From contig JAEDJD010000009.1 in assembly GCA_016296505.1 (NCBI GenBank), positions 1 to 64,000 of the forward strand: a DNA stretch of 64,000 bases, in the 5' to 3' direction. The position numbers and the translations under genes are program-made. The notes under the pieces are model-generated. The model was not told the DNA's origin. It saw nothing but the letters and a program-made list of their open reading frames with translations, and ran no database searches. Source of the DNA: Oscillospiraceae bacterium. GTDB lineage: Bacteria > Bacillota > Clostridia > Oscillospirales > Ruminococcaceae. Shown piece by piece: positions 43,722-51,624 of the stretch. The first letter of the stretch is position 1. Each line of letters begins with the position of its first letter.

Positions 43722-45077
43722 TCAGACGCAGCCCTGTGCCTTCATCGCCTCAGCAACCTTCAGGAAGCCTGCGATATTTGCGCCGGCAACGAGGTCGTCG
43801 CCCAGACCGTATTCGTTTGCAGCGTCAATGCTTGCCTTGAAGATGTTAGCCATGATGCCCTTGAGCTTCTCATCGACTTCCTCGGAAGTCCAGTTGTAAC
43901 GCATAGAGTTCTGGGACATTTCCAGACCGGAAACAGCCACGCCGCCTGCGTTGACAGCCTTGGAAGGTGCAACGATTACGCCTGCTTCTTTCAGCAGCGC
44001 AATTGCTTCGTTGGTGGTAGGCATATTTGCAACTTCAACGTAATACTTTACGCCGTTTTCAATGATCTTCTTTGCTTCCTCAACGCCAACCTCGTTCTGC
44101 GTTGCGCACGGCATCAGAATGTCAGCCTTGACGCCCCACGGCTTCTCGCCCTTGAAGAACTTTGCAGACGGGAACTTGTCAGCGTAGTCCTCAGCGCGGT
44201 TGCGGCAGGACGCTCTCATATCGAGCAGGAAGTTGATCTTCTCCTCGGTGTCGATGCCGTCCTCGTCGTAGATGTAGCCGTCCGGACCGGAAATGGTAAC
44301 AACCTTACCGCCCAGCTCGGTGACTTTCTTGATCGTACCCCATGCAACATTACCGAAACCGGAAACTGCAAAGGTCTTGCCCTTGATATCATCCTTGAAA
44401 TAGTCGAGCATATTCTGGACATAGTAGACAGCACCGTAGCCGGTTGCTTCCGGACGAATCAGAGAACCGCCGTAGGAGAGTCCCTTACCGGTCAGAACGC
44501 CGGTAAATTCGTTCTGGAGTCTCTTATACTGACCAAACAGATAGCCGATTTCACGTGCGCCAACGCCGATATCACCAGCCGGAACGTCGAGGTTCGGACC
44601 GATATGACGATACAGCTCAGTCATAAAGCTCTGGCAGAAACGCATTACCTCTGCGTCGGACTTGCCCTGCGGATCGAAGTCAGAACCGCCCTTGCCGCCG
44701 CCCATCGGGAGAGAGGTCAGGGAGTTCTTAAAGGTCTGCTCAAAGCCAAGGAACTTGATGATGCCGATATAAACATTCTTTGCAAAGCGAAGACCACCCT
44801 TATACGGTCCGATTGCAGAGTTGAACTGGACACGGAAACCACGGTTGACCTGCAGCTTGCCGTTGTCGTCGATCCACGGCACGCGGAAGATGATCTGGCG
44901 CTCCGGCTCGCACATTCTTTCGATGACGCCAGCTTCTACGAGGTCAGGTCTCTTTTCAACAACAGGCTCGAGCGTGCCGAGCACTTCAGCAACGGTCTGG
45001 AGAAACTCCGGCTCGTTCTGATTGCGCTTTTCAACCTGCTCGTAGACCGATTTGAGGTAAGCATTCTTCAGTTCCAT
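43722..45077 (-). CDS. gdhA: NADP-type glutamate dehydrogenase
   Basis: Assimilates ammonium by reductive amination of 2-oxoglutarate to glutamate. The 451-residue product matches the hexameric bacterial GDH-I class, with GPYKGGLRF, the catalytic lysine region SLPMGGGKGGSDFDPQGKSD, the dinucleotide-binding FAVSGFGNVAWGT and the C-terminal NAGGVAVSGLEMSQN. Cofactor preference for NADP is inferred from class. AAGGAG 9 bases upstream fixes the start at 45077; the in-frame ATG at 45128 overlaps the promoter. Confidence 0.96.
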   Translation of the reverse strand: MELKNAYLKSVYEQVEKRNQNEPEFLQTVAEVLGTLEPVVEKRPDLVEAGVIERMCEPERQIIFRVPWIDDNGKLQVNRGFRVQFNSAIGPYKGGLRFAKNVYIGIIKFLGFEQTFKNSLTSLPMGGGKGGSDFDPQGKSDAEVMRFCQSFMTELYRHIGPNLDVPAGDIGVGAREIGYLFGQYKRLQNEFTGVLTGKGLSYGGSLIRPEATGYGAVYYVQNMLDYFKDDIKGKTFAVSGFGNVAWGTIKKVTELGGKVVTISGPDGYIYDEDGIDTEEKINFLLDMRASCRNRAEDYADKFPSAKFFKGEKPWGVKADILMPCATQNEVGVEEAKKIIENGVKYYVEVANMPTTNEAIALLKEAGVIVAPSKAVNAGGVAVSGLEMSQNSMRYNWTSEEVDEKLKGIMANIFKASIDAANEYGLGDDLVAGANIAGFLKVAEAMKAQGCV

Positions 45078-45129
45078 AACACTAATCTCCTTATAAATAA
45101 GTTCAGGACGTTCATTTGTCCACTTCATA

Positions 45130-45158
45130 ATTATACTCTATTTTGCGCACTTTGAAAA
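45130..45158 (-). promoter_or_regulatory. gdhA promoter
   Basis: On the minus strand TTTTCA (45153-45158), 17-base spacer, TATAAT (45130-45135); the leader is about 50 bases. Confidence 0.65.
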
Positions 45159-45516
45159 TGTTCTATGATATCCTATATAAAATTGAAATATTCGCAGTAT
45201 TTGCGTGATTATCGCGCATTTATCATGTCGAACTGTCATATTGTCATCTGAAATAATGTGAACAAATAATGAATATCGTTAAAAACAAGACGAACTGTAT
45301 TCCTCAGTGATACAACTGCAAATCTGAGTCGGTCAATTTATCTCCAAAATAAGAAAAATAGCGCTTTTGAATTCTGTGGGCATATCTGACATCGCATGGA
45401 AACGCGTTTAAGATGTTTATTATAAATGTATATGACGATGTATTGGGCGAATTGCGCTTAATATTTCTGAATGTTGCGACATTCTTATATAAAATGCTGA
45501 AAATGAAGTGAACAGA
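45159..45516. other. AT-rich non-coding stretch upstream of gdhA
   Basis: No gene with a ribosome binding site is found on either strand. The base composition is markedly AT-rich compared with the neighbouring genes. It may hold upstream regulatory sites for gdhA and for the small-RNA promoter at its right end, but I see no clear operator. Confidence 0.4.
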
Positions 45517-45545
45517 TTGACAAAGCCTTGTGAAACATATATAAT
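45517..45545 (+). promoter_or_regulatory. Consensus promoter of the orphan small-RNA unit
   Basis: TTGACA (45517-45522), 17-base spacer, TATAAT (45540-45545): a perfect sigma-A consensus on the plus strand with no protein gene downstream on that strand. Confidence 0.85.
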
Positions 45546-45551
45546 ATATAT

Positions 45552-45667
45552 AGTTTTCACCAACAGATCGGTGCGAGAATCCGGCATATCTTTGTCGGTG
45601 CACAGATTTGCTTATGGTAACCTCTTTCCTTCATACAGGATGGCGCAACCGCCATCCCATTTTTTTG
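45552..45667 (+). ncRNA. Candidate small RNA of about 115 nt, unknown family
   Basis: Predicted transcription begins near 45552 from the consensus promoter and ends at an intrinsic terminator: GGATGGCG (45638-45645) with CGCCATCC (45650-45657) across CAAC, followed by seven T at 45660-45666. Between them are short stems, such as CACC with GGTG near 45559-45574, and no credible reading frame. The only short frame (ATG at 45614) has no ribosome binding site and runs through the terminator. The unit converges on aguA and is divergent from gdhA. Confidence 0.65.
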
Positions 45668-45682
45668 TCATGAAATACCGGT

Positions 45683-45723
45683 AAAGAATAGCCGCAGAAT
45701 CACAAAAAACTTGATTCTGCGGC
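45683..45723 (-). terminator. Terminator at the end of the polyamine operon
   Basis: GCCGCAGAATCA (45691-45702) pairs perfectly with TGATTCTGCGGC (45712-45723). On the minus strand it is followed by TATTCTTT, ending the aguA transcript; on the plus strand ATTTTTG follows. Confidence 0.75.
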
Positions 45724-45735
45724 ATTTTTGTTGAT

Positions 45736-46824
45736 TCAGGGAAGCTGCTGCGTGACGCAGTGAATATTGCCGCCGCCGAGTAAAATGGCGCGTGCCGGAA
45801 TCGGCAGCACTTCACGCGCTGGAAAGCATTCGCGTAAAATCTCGCAGGCGCGCGCGTCATCTTCTTTGTAGACGCCGCCGAACTGCGGTACGAGTACGCA
45901 GTCGTTCCCGATATAGAAGTTGACGTAGGACGCGGCAAGGCGCTCATTTGGTTCGCGCGTATCCTCTCCCGCTGCAAAATCATATTCCTCGCATTCCTCG
46001 GCGGTGACGCATACGGGAATATGCGGAACAGGCAGCTTTGTAATTTGGAGTTTTCTGCCTTTGGCGTCGGTTTCTTGCGATAATACGTCGAAATCTGCTT
46101 GCGACATTGCATATTGCGGATCGTCGGGATTTTCGCACCATGCAAGGACAATTTTTCCCGGTTCTGTGAATGCGGCGATATTGTCGATGTGCTCGTTGGT
46201 TTCGTCATTATATATGCCGAACGGAATCCATATCACCTTTTCTGCACCGAGATATTCCAGCAGATAAGCGGTGATTTGTTCTTTATCAAGCTTCGGATTG
46301 CGTCCGCGGCTGAGCAGACAGGCTTCCGTTACGAGAACCGTGCCTTCGCCGTCGCAGTGAATTGCGCCGCCCTCCAGCACAAACGGTCTTGCATTATAGC
46401 AGGGCAGAGATAATACGCGGCAGATTTCATCCGCAGCGGCGTCATCCTTCTGATAATCGGCATACAGCCCGTCAAAATCGCCGCCCCATGCGTTGAATTG
46501 CCACGAGATACCGCGTACCTCTCCGGCATGATTCCGGACGAAAGTTGGAGCGACATCACGCGCCCATGCGTCGTCGGTATCAATATGCAGCAGCTCGACC
46601 GACGCTGGAAGCAGTTTCCGTGCGGTTTCTGCTGTTTTCTCGCTGACAAGCATATAGACCTGCTCGCATTGTGAGAGCCGCGCCGCAATGGCTGCAAACG
46701 CCTGCTGTGCGGCAGACGCGTCCCTGCCCCATGAGCCGGCGCGTTCCGGAAAAATGAGAATTGTGCCGCGATGCGGTTCAAATTCGGCAGGCATATGAAA
46801 GCCGTCCTGCTTGGGTGTATTCAT
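45736..46824 (-). CDS. aguA: Agmatine deiminase
   Basis: Hydrolyses agmatine to N-carbamoylputrescine and ammonia. 362 residues of the agmatine deiminase/peptidyl-arginine deiminase fold: DDAWARDVAPTFV, FNAWGG, VLEGGAIHCDGEGT, TNEHIDN with the catalytic His, and GGGNIHCVTQQ with the nucleophilic Cys near the C-terminus. AAGGAG lies 9 bases before the ATG at 46824. It is the last gene of the polyamine operon. N-carbamoylputrescine amidase (aguB), needed to finish putrescine synthesis, is not in the window. Confidence 0.93.
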   Translation of the reverse strand: MNTPKQDGFHMPAEFEPHRGTILIFPERAGSWGRDASAAQQAFAAIAARLSQCEQVYMLVSEKTAETARKLLPASVELLHIDTDDAWARDVAPTFVRNHAGEVRGISWQFNAWGGDFDGLYADYQKDDAAADEICRVLSLPCYNARPFVLEGGAIHCDGEGTVLVTEACLLSRGRNPKLDKEQITAYLLEYLGAEKVIWIPFGIYNDETNEHIDNIAAFTEPGKIVLAWCENPDDPQYAMSQADFDVLSQETDAKGRKLQITKLPVPHIPVCVTAEECEEYDFAAGEDTREPNERLAASYVNFYIGNDCVLVPQFGGVYKEDDARACEILRECFPAREVLPIPARAILLGGGNIHCVTQQLP

Positions 46825-46829
46825 TGGGG

Positions 46830-47213
46830 TTACTCCTTCTCCGATAGAAAGCACGGATGCGGCAAACGGATGAAACCGCCGCGCGTGGTCAGCGTCAGGT
46901 GTATGTCGGCAGACTGCGGCAGAACCGCCGGTTCGGAGATGATGCCGTCCATTGTGCATACATAGACGGCTGCAATATCATCCTCTAGCTCCATTGTCAC
47001 GGTTTCGCCGTTCCTGATGCGGATCCCGAGCGCGTCAAGCTGTTCGACAGCAATTGTCGGGCGCGCATGACCGGTCGCATCCATTTTCGCTTCGGTATAC
47101 TTCTGAAAGCGCGCAGGCATCTGATTGATGATATCCGCGGAAATGATCCAGTAGGGCAGCATACAGCCTGCGAGTTTGCCCTTCCGCGTGACAGTCAGCG
47201 TTCGCATCTGCAC
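46830..47213 (-). CDS. Hypothetical protein in the polyamine operon
   Basis: A 127-residue soluble protein, starting with GTG at 47213 or ATG at 47207 immediately after the SseB-like gene's stop. It begins MRTLTVTRKGKLAGCMLPY and contains ITVE/GETVTMELEDD-like beta segments. No family recognised. Its gap of 5 bases to aguA and zero gap to the SseB-like gene show that it belongs to the operon. Confidence 0.6.
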   Translation of the reverse strand: MQMRTLTVTRKGKLAGCMLPYWIISADIINQMPARFQKYTEAKMDATGHARPTIAVEQLDALGIRIRNGETVTMELEDDIAAVYVCTMDGIISEPAVLPQSADIHLTLTTRGGFIRLPHPCFLSEKE

Positions 47214-47687
47214 TTATTCGAGGTGCGACTTCATTTTCAGGATGATTTCCGCAGATTCTTTTGGAATCAGCATTGCCTCGGTGAATGCGTCCAGCACCAG
47301 ACCGTTTACTGTGTCCATGCGGAGCGCCATCCGGATGCACTGGACAGCCGGAAGCGTCAGCATGGAAAACTGCTGCGCATATTCAGATCTGATTTGCTGT
47401 CTGTTGGAGAAAACCGGCAGGAATATGCCGTCCTCGCTTTGCAGCAGATCGGGCGTGAATGAAATATCATCGCTTGGCGTGATGGGCGTGCTTTGATCTG
47501 CATTGCGGATTTTCTCCGCGTCCTCATCGCTGACTTTCAGCCGGACGGGGACGATCACCTCGGAATCACGCAGACAGGAAAGCACCGGCATCAGCGTTTG
47601 CGGATCCTGTTTTGTGAGGAATGTATGCTTGAGATGACGGAGCAGATTGCCGTTTTCCAATGCTTTTTTTGAGATTTTCTGTTCCAT
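47214..47687 (-). CDS. SseB N-terminal domain protein
   Basis: A 157-residue protein matching the SseB N-terminal domain: helical start, SEVIVPVRL in the first half, ISFTPDLLQSEDGIFLPVFSNRQQI in the middle (the FLPVF.S..Q. pattern typical of SseB), then a helix-rich end with NGLVLDAF. It is shorter than the SseB paralogue at 25288. GGAAGGAAG precedes the ATG. Its role in a polyamine operon is unknown. Confidence 0.75.
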   Translation of the reverse strand: MEQKISKKALENGNLLRHLKHTFLTKQDPQTLMPVLSCLRDSEVIVPVRLKVSDEDAEKIRNADQSTPITPSDDISFTPDLLQSEDGIFLPVFSNRQQIRSEYAQQFSMLTLPAVQCIRMALRMDTVNGLVLDAFTEAMLIPKESAEIILKMKSHLE

Positions 47688-47733
47688 AATAAATGCTTCC
47701 TTCCTGTGGATGATTGTCTGATATTTTGGATTT

Positions 47734-48861
47734 TCAGGAAAGACGACGCTTGAAGTCCTGATAATCGAACTGCCGGATCATCTCACAGCTGCCGTCCGGA
47801 CGCTGCAGCGCAATCGCCGGAAGCGGCATTCCGTTGAATGTATTATTTTTCACCATTGAATAAATTGCCATATCGCAGAATATCAGACGGTCGCCGATTT
47901 TGATTTCGCGGTCAAAGCTATAATCCCCGATGATATCTCCGGCAAGGCAGGTGCGAGCGGAAAGCCGATAGGGGTATGCTTTTTCGCCCCATTCGCCGGC
48001 GTCCGTCAGCGGCGGACGATAGGGCATTTCCAGAACATCCGGCATATGACAAGCCGCGGACGCGTCGAGAATCAAAATTTTGATATCGTTTTCAACAATG
48101 TCCATGACCGTTGTATCGAGCCATCCGGCATTCAGTGCGATCGCTTCGCCGGGTTCAAGATAAACCTCGACGCCATATGTTTCACGTATGCGCAGAATAA
48201 GCTGTTTCAGCGCAGATACGTCATAATCCTCGCGTGTGATATGATGTCCGCCGCCGAGATTCAGCCATTTCATCTGCTTCAGGTATTCGCCGAATTTTTC
48301 CTCAAATGCGGCAAATGTCGTGATGAGATCATCTGCATTCTGTTCGCAGAGCGTATGGAAATGCAGTCCATCAACGCCGTTCAGCAGCTCCGGATGAAAA
48401 TTCGCTTTTGTAACGCCAAGCCGTGAGCCTTTCGCACAGGGATCATAGATTGCGTGATCTCCCTGCGTAGAGCATTCCGGATTGACGCGGATGCCGACGC
48501 TGACAGCCGCCTGCTCCCATACGGGGCGGTATAATTCAAGCTGATTGAACGAATTGAAGCTGATATGATCACATATTCTGCATAGCTCTGCGAATTCTTC
48601 CGGATCGTATGCCGGAGAAAAAACATGGTTTTCCTTGCGAAATTCCTCTGCGCCGAGCTTTGCTTCAAAGAGTCCGCTTGCCGTTACGCCGCTGAGATAC
48701 TGCGCGATCAGCGGATAGACCGCAAAGCACGAGAACGCTTTCTGTGCAAGGAGAATATGAGCGCCGGTTTCCTGCTCGATATCGTGCAAAAGCTCCAGAT
48801 TGCTCCGGAGCTTTGCCTCGTCAATGATATAGCAGGGCGTTGGCAGATCGAGCCGCCGCAT
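47734..48861 (-). CDS. nspC: Carboxynorspermidine/carboxyspermidine decarboxylase
   Basis: PLP-dependent decarboxylase (alanine-racemase fold) that converts carboxyspermidine to spermidine, or carboxynorspermidine to norspermidine. 375 residues: N-terminal PTPCYIIDEAKLRSNL, the PLP lysine in LLAQKAFSCFAVYP, NLGGGHHITREDYD, YLEPGEA and the C-terminal CDMAIYSMVKNNTFNG. It overlaps the upstream dehydrogenase by one base (TAATG), so the two steps are coupled. Confidence 0.95.
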   Translation of the reverse strand: MRRLDLPTPCYIIDEAKLRSNLELLHDIEQETGAHILLAQKAFSCFAVYPLIAQYLSGVTASGLFEAKLGAEEFRKENHVFSPAYDPEEFAELCRICDHISFNSFNQLELYRPVWEQAAVSVGIRVNPECSTQGDHAIYDPCAKGSRLGVTKANFHPELLNGVDGLHFHTLCEQNADDLITTFAAFEEKFGEYLKQMKWLNLGGGHHITREDYDVSALKQLILRIRETYGVEVYLEPGEAIALNAGWLDTTVMDIVENDIKILILDASAACHMPDVLEMPYRPPLTDAGEWGEKAYPYRLSARTCLAGDIIGDYSFDREIKIGDRLIFCDMAIYSMVKNNTFNGMPLPAIALQRPDGSCEMIRQFDYQDFKRRLS

Positions 48862-50126
48862 TATTCCACCGTCTGCGGGTTTTCATCGACAACCCACGGC
48901 AAGCCCCATTGATTGAGCATATCCATGAACGGATCCGGATCGAATTCCTCGATTGTGCGAGCGCCTGCATTGCGCCATGTGCCGTTTGCGACAAGCGCCG
49001 CACCGATCATTGCCGGAACGCCTGTGGTATAGGAAATTGCCTGCGAGCCTAGCTCTCGATAGCATTCCTGATGATCGCAGACATTATAAATATAGATGGT
49101 TTTCTCCTTGCCGTCCTTGACGCCGGTGAAGATGCAGCCGATATTCGTCTTGCCGACGGTGCGCGGACCGAGTGAAGCCGGATCCGGCAGCAGCGCTTTC
49201 AAGAATTGAATCGGAACGATTTCAGTGCCGTTGAAATGGATCGGCGTCGTCGAGAGCATACCTACATTTTCCAGACATTGCATATGGGTGAGATAGCTCT
49301 GTCCGAACGTCATGAAGAAACGGATGCGCTTGACATTCGGAATATTCTTAGCAAGCGATTCGATTTCCTCATGGTGCAGCAGATACATATCCTTCTGACC
49401 GACCTGCGGGAAATCATATACGCGCTTGATCTCCATGGGCTTTGTTTCAACCCAGTGACCGTTCTCCCAATAGGAGCCGTTTGCGGAGACCTCGCGGAGA
49501 TTGATTTCAGGATTGAAATTTGTTGCGAACGGATAGCCGTGATCGCCGCCGTTGCAGTCGAGGATGTCGATATAGTGGATTTCATCAAAGTAGTGCTTCA
49601 AAGCATATGCGGTGAAAACAGAGGTCACGCCCGGATCGAAACCGGAGCCGCAGAGTGCGGTCAGACCGGCTTTTTCAAACTGTTCGTGATATGCCCACTG
49701 CCACGAATAATCAAAATATGCGGTGAAGCCAAGCTCCTTGCAGCGCTTTTCATAGATTGCACGCCATTCCGGATCGTCCGTATCTTCCGGCTCGTAGTTT
49801 GCGGTGTCGATATAATGCACGCCGCCCTCCAGACAAGCCTGCATGATGGTCAGATCCTGATAGGGGAGTGCGAGATTCAGCACGGCGTCCGGCTGATAGG
49901 AACGAATCAGCGCAAGGACTGCATCCTTGTTATCCGCGTCGATCGCCGCGGTTGTAATGACGGTTTTCGATTTGCCTTCCGCTTCGATTTTTGCTTTCAG
50001 CGCGTCGCACTTGGAAACAGTACGGCTTGCGATGCAGATTTCGCTGAACATTGCGTCGTTCTGGCAGCATTTCTGGATTGCAACGGATGCGACGCCGCCG
50101 CAGCCGATGATTAAGACTCTGCTCAT
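48861..50126 (-). CDS. Carboxy(nor)spermidine dehydrogenase (saccharopine dehydrogenase family)
   Basis: Condenses putrescine (or diaminopropane) with aspartate semialdehyde and reduces the product to carboxyspermidine (or carboxynorspermidine). 421 residues: Rossmann fold VLIIGCGGVASVAIQKC at the N-terminus, FDPGVTSVFTAY and the CDHQECY...SYTTGVPAMIG region of the LYS9-like family. The start is the ATG at 50126, 10 bases after GGAG. Also called CASDH/CANSDH. It lies directly after speE. Confidence 0.93.
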   Translation of the reverse strand: MSRVLIIGCGGVASVAIQKCCQNDAMFSEICIASRTVSKCDALKAKIEAEGKSKTVITTAAIDADNKDAVLALIRSYQPDAVLNLALPYQDLTIMQACLEGGVHYIDTANYEPEDTDDPEWRAIYEKRCKELGFTAYFDYSWQWAYHEQFEKAGLTALCGSGFDPGVTSVFTAYALKHYFDEIHYIDILDCNGGDHGYPFATNFNPEINLREVSANGSYWENGHWVETKPMEIKRVYDFPQVGQKDMYLLHHEEIESLAKNIPNVKRIRFFMTFGQSYLTHMQCLENVGMLSTTPIHFNGTEIVPIQFLKALLPDPASLGPRTVGKTNIGCIFTGVKDGKEKTIYIYNVCDHQECYRELGSQAISYTTGVPAMIGAALVANGTWRNAGARTIEEFDPDPFMDMLNQWGLPWVVDENPQTVE

Positions 50127-50159
50127 AATAATCATTCTCCTTTATGAAATCTTAGATAA

Positions 50160-51023
50160 TTATTTTTTGCGCTCCTCGGCATCCTCCATCAAATCCTCGA
50201 CATATTTCGGCAGCATGAATGCGCCGGTATGCAGATTGGTGGTATAATACCATGTTTTGATATCGCGTTTTTTCCAGCGTTTTGCGTCGAAATCGCGCAG
50301 CGGATGGTATTTCTTGGAAGCGAATCCGAATAGCCAGTAGCCTGCCGGACAGGTCGGGATATGCGCCTGATAGACGCGGCAGATCGGGAATACACGGAAC
50401 GCCTTTTTGTGCATCGACTGACAGGCTTCCTCGTCCTCGTCATAGAACGGACTGCCGTGCTGATAGACCATAACGCCATCGTCTTTCAGAGCCTTATAGC
50501 AAAGCCCGTAAAACTCTTTGGTAAAGAGTCCGGCAGTATGTCCGAACGGATCGGTTGCGTCATTGATGATCAGGTCGTATTCGCCGTGACGGGTACGCAG
50601 CGCGCGCAGACCGTCCTGATTGTAGATTGTCACGCGCGGATCGTCCAGACCTTTTGCGTTATCCGGAAAATACTCGCGGCAGACATCGACAAACATCTCA
50701 TCCGGCTCAATGACGTCAATTGTTTTGATCTCGTCGTAGTGAGAAAGCTCGCGTGCAACGCCGCCGTCGCCGCCGCCGATGATCAGGACGTTTTTGACGT
50801 CCGGATGCACTGCCATCGGAACGTGAACGATCATTTCATCATAGATATACTCGTCCTTTTCAGAGAAGATGACGCTGCCGTTCGATACGAGAAAGCGTCC
50901 GAATTCCGCAGAATCGAATACGTCAATCCGCTGAAAATCGCTCTGACCGCTATATAATTGCTTTTCACACCGGATCGACGCCTTGACGTTATCCGTGTGC
51001 AGCTCGGAAAACCAGAATTCCAT
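50160..51023 (-). CDS. speE: Polyamine aminopropyltransferase (spermidine synthase)
   Basis: Transfers aminopropyl from decarboxylated S-adenosylmethionine to putrescine to make spermidine. 287 residues with VLIIGGGDGGVARELSHY, the DVIEPDEMFVDV region and DATDPFG; the catalytic-loop residues of SpeE appear preserved. AGGAGG lies 5-6 bases before the ATG. S-adenosylmethionine decarboxylase (speD), needed for its substrate, is not adjacent, while the alternative carboxyspermidine route is complete next door. Confidence 0.93.
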   Translation of the reverse strand: MEFWFSELHTDNVKASIRCEKQLYSGQSDFQRIDVFDSAEFGRFLVSNGSVIFSEKDEYIYDEMIVHVPMAVHPDVKNVLIIGGGDGGVARELSHYDEIKTIDVIEPDEMFVDVCREYFPDNAKGLDDPRVTIYNQDGLRALRTRHGEYDLIINDATDPFGHTAGLFTKEFYGLCYKALKDDGVMVYQHGSPFYDEDEEACQSMHKKAFRVFPICRVYQAHIPTCPAGYWLFGFASKKYHPLRDFDAKRWKKRDIKTWYYTTNLHTGAFMLPKYVEDLMEDAEERKK

Positions 51024-51069
51024 CTCTGTTCCTCCTGTAAGTGGGATATGAATGGTTTCGCCGGCAGTC

Positions 51070-51612
51070 TCAATCCGGAATGAGGATATTGCCCGCCGTG
51101 GTGATTCTGCGGACGCGCTGAACCGGCTCCCAGATATGGAACAACTCCAGCCCGTGTACCGGCAGCGTAATCGGCAGCTTGATGGATTTTGTCAGCGCCT
51201 TATATTGATTCCGGATCAGCTTCTGCTCCTTGCTGACGGAGAGCGTGACGCGCAGATAATTTTCCAGCGGTCTGCCTGTGACGGCGGTGACGCTTTCGCA
51301 AAGCTGCTGAAAGCCATCTCCGGGCGTGAGCCTCACAAAGAGCAGATAGCTGTAGCCGGTGCTGTTCATGATTGCAAATTCTTCCGCAATCAGCGAACAG
51401 GGCGTAAAAGTCAGATCTGCCATTTTTTGCAGATAAAAAATATCCTGCTGCCTATCCCACTGAAACAGCGTCGTATGATAGGGAATGATCTGATTGGCGG
51501 CTTCCCGATCCAGAAACGGTCGGAATGGTATTTTATTGTTATTGATAATGCCGGCAGTCAGAATCATGCGCGGCAGTTCATGTCCAAAAACGGCAGCTAA
51601 TTTGTGACCCAT
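51070..51612 (-). CDS. Hypothetical protein between speA and speE
   Basis: A 180-residue protein with no membrane segment and no family I recognise. It begins MGHKLAAVFGHELPRMIL and contains an aromatic-rich middle (YHTTLFQWDRQQDIFYL). It follows the arginine decarboxylase stop by 12 bases and precedes speE by 46, on the same strand, so it is an operon member of unknown role. Confidence 0.55.
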   Translation of the reverse strand: MGHKLAAVFGHELPRMILTAGIINNNKIPFRPFLDREAANQIIPYHTTLFQWDRQQDIFYLQKMADLTFTPCSLIAEEFAIMNSTGYSYLLFVRLTPGDGFQQLCESVTAVTGRPLENYLRVTLSVSKEQKLIRNQYKALTKSIKLPITLPVHGLELFHIWEPVQRVRRITTAGNILIPD

Positions 51613-51624
51613 AATTCTATCATC

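Noticed and set aside
43674..45155. Long plus-strand frame opposite gdhA
   Set aside because: Shadow of the glutamate dehydrogenase gene; no family resemblance.
45304..45603. 99-codon minus-strand frame in the AT-rich gap upstream of gdhA
   Set aside because: Unusual composition, no ribosome binding site, and it overlaps the opposite-strand promoter and small-RNA candidate.
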